NCBI GenBank assembly: GCA_000151295.1
Contig: GG745355.1
Location: 721,806 to 733,222 of the forward strand
Direction of reading: 5' to 3'
From: Allomyces macrogynus ATCC 38327
Taxonomy: Eukaryota; Blastocladiomycota; Blastocladiomycetes; Blastocladiales; Blastocladiaceae
DNA length: 11,417 bases
In this document: in pieces, positions 9,199 through 11,417 of the stretch
How positions within the stretch are numbered: the stretch's first letter is position 1
Layout of the letters: every line of letters begins with the position of its first letter
Program-made: the position numbers and the translations under genes
Notes under the pieces: generated by a model
Seen by the model: only the letters and a program-made list of their open reading frames with translations
Databases searched by the model: none
Told to the model about the DNA's origin: nothing

Positions 9199-9979
9199 GG
9201 TCGATCGTGATCGGGCTTGCGCCGCCGTCCGCGCCTTTGCGGGTGCCGAGTCTGGCGAAGGCGGCACACCGCGGGTCCGCAGACTGCGTCGAGGCGTCGG
9301 TGAACCGAGGATCTTGGCTACCGGGGTGCTTGAGCGCCTCGCTGGCCGCTTGGGTGGGAGCGGCGACTGGTCGCCGTCTACATGACAGCGACGTGATTAA
9401 GCGCGTCAGTCTGGGCTTGGAGATCGACGCGGTCCGTGGCCAAAGCAATCTGCGCACGCCAGCACGGCCCCGCTCAGCGAGCCGCCGAGTCCATCCAATT
9501 TCTGATTCATAAAGGCTGCCGCAGTGCCACTGCCGCGGTGTCTCGCTTGCACAAGGTGACGGAGCTGCTCCGGCACCGGGGCAGATCAGGATGACTTGCG
9601 CGGATTGCAACTCGCGCGGGCGCCAGCGGGCCGTGCTTGACGCGTGCCATTCATCGGCGTGCCGGGTGATCGCGGCCGTGCACGCGTGTCCGGTGCAGTT
9701 GCTGGTACCTGCGGTCGGGGCGCTGCGCCTCTTTTGCAGGCGCTTGCTGCCCATGATCCATTCTGTTGGCGCGAGACTCGGGCGGTCGCCGTGTTGGTGT
9801 TGCCGGTGGAGGTGTCCGAGGCGGCCTCTCGCGGTCACGCCACCGCCACTGCTTGGCCCCTCTTCAACATCTTGCATCGCCGCCGTCGCAGTCGCTGTCG
9901 TCTGCCGCGCGGCGCCAATATCGACCGCGCGCCAACGACCGCCGCCAGCACGCGCGCACTGCCTGCACTCGACTGCACC
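9199..9979. promoter_or_regulatory. Divergent intergenic region between the SUMO protease and HAUS1
   Basis: No conserved product is recognisable. The region should hold both promoters. A CCAAT pentamer (9495-9499) and CATAAA (9508-9513) form its most AT-rich patch. On the minus strand the frame of the protease N-terminus remains open to 9396 and reads as basic, Ser/Thr-Pro-rich sequence, so part of 9199-9396 may be coding. Another minus-strand ATG at 9510 begins a short frame in the same phase that could be a first exon, with a weak TTTATGA context. Long open frames on both strands across 9591-10090 have Arg/Ala-rich products and look like by-products of high GC. Confidence 0.4.
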
Positions 9980-11203
9980 ATGGCTACCGAGCACGACCCG
10001 GCCGCGCGATCTGGCGCCGCGCCGATTTCCACAACCGCCTTTGCCGATGTCCGTCCGCTCGCCAGTCGCTGCAGCAAAGCTCACGTTCACTGTCGACGAC
10101 GCTGATCAGCGAAACCAGTCCACCAGCTCGAGTCGCACCTCTACCACCGCCTTGGCCACGTCCCAGTCTTTGAAAAGAATGCCGCCACGCTCGCGGCACT
10201 GCGCCAGGCCGTCGACGAGGACCGCCGACTCCTGAGCGACCTGGCCACGGAGCGGCAGCTCTACGCGTCGGTGCAGCACGATCTCGAGGAGCAAGGTGTG
10301 ATCGCGTGTTTGTTCATGGCCGTGTTGATGCTTGCGCCCCATCTTATCGAGTCCGTTCTCGGCAATGCTCCAGTCACCCACCTGTCGTCAGTCTTGGCCG
10401 CGCAGCAAGTGTCCCCATCCTCCCTGTCCAAGCAGGGCGCACAGGCGCTCGACGCGCTCGTCGACTTGGCCATGCTCTTGGACTTGGGCTCGGTCGCCAC
10501 GTCCAGGTTGGGTTTCCCGATCTCCACCGCCCATTTTAGTCCATCTCTCACTCACGCTCTTGACTGTTTTGCGTACAGCTACAAGACGGCCCTGACGGAC
10601 ATTGACCTCACCGACTTTGCCGCTCTCCGCGACGCGATCCACGACACGGCTTTTCTCGATCAGATCCACGCCGAGCACACCGCGCTCTCCACCGTGCACG
10701 ACCAGTGGTCCAGGTGCGTGTGTATTACGCGCCCTCTCCACGTCCGCAGACATCCGCGACGCTGATCCCCACTATCTCCACCAGTTTCGTCGCCGCCTCC
10801 GCACACGACGTCGACGAAAAACGCGGTCTCGAGCGGGAACAGGCCGCAAGTATTCAGACATTGTGTGTCAAGCGCGACGAGTACCTGCACCGCGCCAACG
10901 CGCTCGCCTCGCCGCCACGTGATGTGCGGTACCCGTATGTGGCTGAGCTTGCGCGCGAAGTACGGTTGCTCGAGACCAAGCTCGACGAGTTGAAGGCGCA
11001 GTTGAACGTGTTTCAGGGGATTCCGCCAGACCGCGTGCTCGTGCAGTTGCAGCTGGAGGAGGCCAAGCGCGAACTGGTACGGATTCGCGGTGAGAGTCTC
11101 ATCCTGGTTCCACGCCGAACAACTGACGATATGCATCGCGTAGATGACGCTCAAGGCGCGCCGCGAAGAACTGCTCATGGATATTGCCAAGTTTCTGGCC
11201 TAG
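9980..11203 (+). CDS. HAUS1: HAUS augmin-like complex subunit 1
   Basis: Augmin recruits gamma-tubulin to existing microtubules and drives branching nucleation in the spindle; HAUS1 is a coiled-coil subunit of the octamer. Exons 9980-10052, 10110-10295, 10374-10506, 10579-10713, 10785-11076 and 11144-11203 join in phase to 292 aa, close to human HAUS1 (278 aa). Similarity lies along the whole length: LYHRLGHVPVFEKNAATL (34-51) against the N-terminal FGDHPIPQYEVN region; SPSSLSKQ then LDALVDLAMLL (99-124) against the STGSRYLNALVDSAV region; and LETKLDELK (238-246) to LQLEEAKREL (264-273) against the C-terminal KIEEAKREL region, with PPD in place of MPN. Heptad-type leucines and charged residues dominate. 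Four introns are well supported by phase; the first (57 bp, donor GTCCGC) is needed to avoid a TGA at 10103-10105 but has a poor donor, so the first 25 residues are tentative. For intron 2 an acceptor at 10391 is an in-frame alternative. The start is in CACCATGG. Confidence 0.8.
10053..10109 (+). other. Tentative first intron of HAUS1
   Basis: Donor GTCCGC, acceptor GATCAG, 57 bp. It is the in-frame option that keeps the start at 9980 and the conserved residues before LESHLY. The donor does not match the GTRCG pattern of the other introns, so a different first exon remains possible. Confidence 0.45.
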
Positions 11204-11314
11204 CCGGTCCAATATGTGTACTCACAGATCAATCAAAACATGATGTGTAATGTACTCTTGGGAAACACTGGAACGCAGAAAACATAGATCGGCACGACGA
11301 CGCAAGTCGTCAAA
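11204..11314. other. Shared 3' region between HAUS1 and a convergent partial gene
   Basis: The 111 bp between the two stop codons are less GC-rich than the genes and contain no AATAAA. This is the expected place for both 3' UTRs. Confidence 0.5.
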
Positions 11315-11417
11315 TCACTCGCCCAGCAACTTGGCCTCCAGCGCTTCGCGAGCCGCGCGCTCATCGTCAACGCGCACGCAGCGTCGCCACCTCCTGCTGC
11401 AGCGCCACAATCGCCGC
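11315..11417 (-). CDS. C-terminal end of an unidentified coiled-coil protein (partial, frame break)
   Basis: The gene enters from beyond the right edge. On the minus strand, 11417-11370 reads AAIVALQQEVATLRAR with heptad-spaced hydrophobic residues, then meets a TGA at 11369-11367. One base out of phase, from about 11371 to 11318, the strand reads VDDERAAREALEAKLLGE and ends in a TGA at 11317-11315. The two halves together look like one continuous helical C-terminus, too close for an intron. Either the true stop is at 11369, or one extra base is present near 11370-11375. Not enough sequence is present to name the protein. Confidence 0.4.
   Translation of the reverse strand, partial: RRLWRCSRRWRRCVRVDDERAAREALEAKLLGE

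Noticed and set aside
9167..10090. 307-codon open frame on the minus strand between the protease and HAUS1
   Set aside because: It overlaps the HAUS1 start and ends inside the proposed protease N-terminus. The product has scattered Cys, Arg and Trp and no family signature. A small exon within it cannot be excluded.
9591..10235. 214-codon plus-strand open frame over the HAUS1 5' region
   Set aside because: The conserved HAUS1 residues are in a different frame; this frame gives a Ser/Arg/Pro-rich product without similarity.
10296..10373. Hydrophobic, membrane-like segment in HAUS1 if the frame is read through
   Set aside because: The frame is open but the segment interrupts the HAUS1 similarity; GTGTGA and CTCCAG bound an in-phase 78-bp intron that removes it.

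Overview
The window is GC-rich eukaryotic nuclear DNA with five spliced or partly spliced protein genes and the tail of a sixth. All of them look like conserved cellular genes. A BAR-PH-ArfGAP-ankyrin protein, a fungal-type sterol 14-alpha-demethylase, an augmin subunit and many short introns (43-161 bp) suggest a GC-rich zoosporic or other early-diverging fungus. That placement is inference; no taxonomic search was possible. Four of the five complete genes start in a CCATGG context and the fifth candidate start is CCATGA.

Layout. 216-3470 (+): ACAP-like Arf GTPase-activating protein, five exons, 959 aa. 3471-4403: long gene-free stretch with a G17 run, a perfect inverted repeat and a leader region without any ATG. 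4404-6157 (+): CYP51/ERG11, two exons, 554 aa. 6516-7672 (+): METTL21-family protein-lysine methyltransferase, five exons, 280 aa. 7716 to about 9198 (-): Ulp1/SENP-type SUMO protease, convergent with the methyltransferase with only 43 bp between stop codons; its N-terminal part is in a different frame from the catalytic domain and its 5' end is unresolved. 9199-9979: divergent intergenic region. 9980-11203 (+): HAUS1 augmin subunit, reconstructed here as six exons, 292 aa. 11315-11417 (-): C-terminal end of a coiled-coil gene running out of the window, with an apparent one-base frame break.

The genes are neighbours, not a pathway: membrane traffic (ACAP), sterol synthesis (CYP51), protein methylation, SUMO removal and spindle microtubule branching (HAUS1). 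I found no mobile element, CRISPR array, RNA gene or new multi-gene system. The most useful results are the reconstruction of HAUS1 and the methyltransferase from small exons, a recurring GTRCG splice donor in 9 of 14 inferred introns, and two one-base frame problems of the same sense that may be assembly errors.
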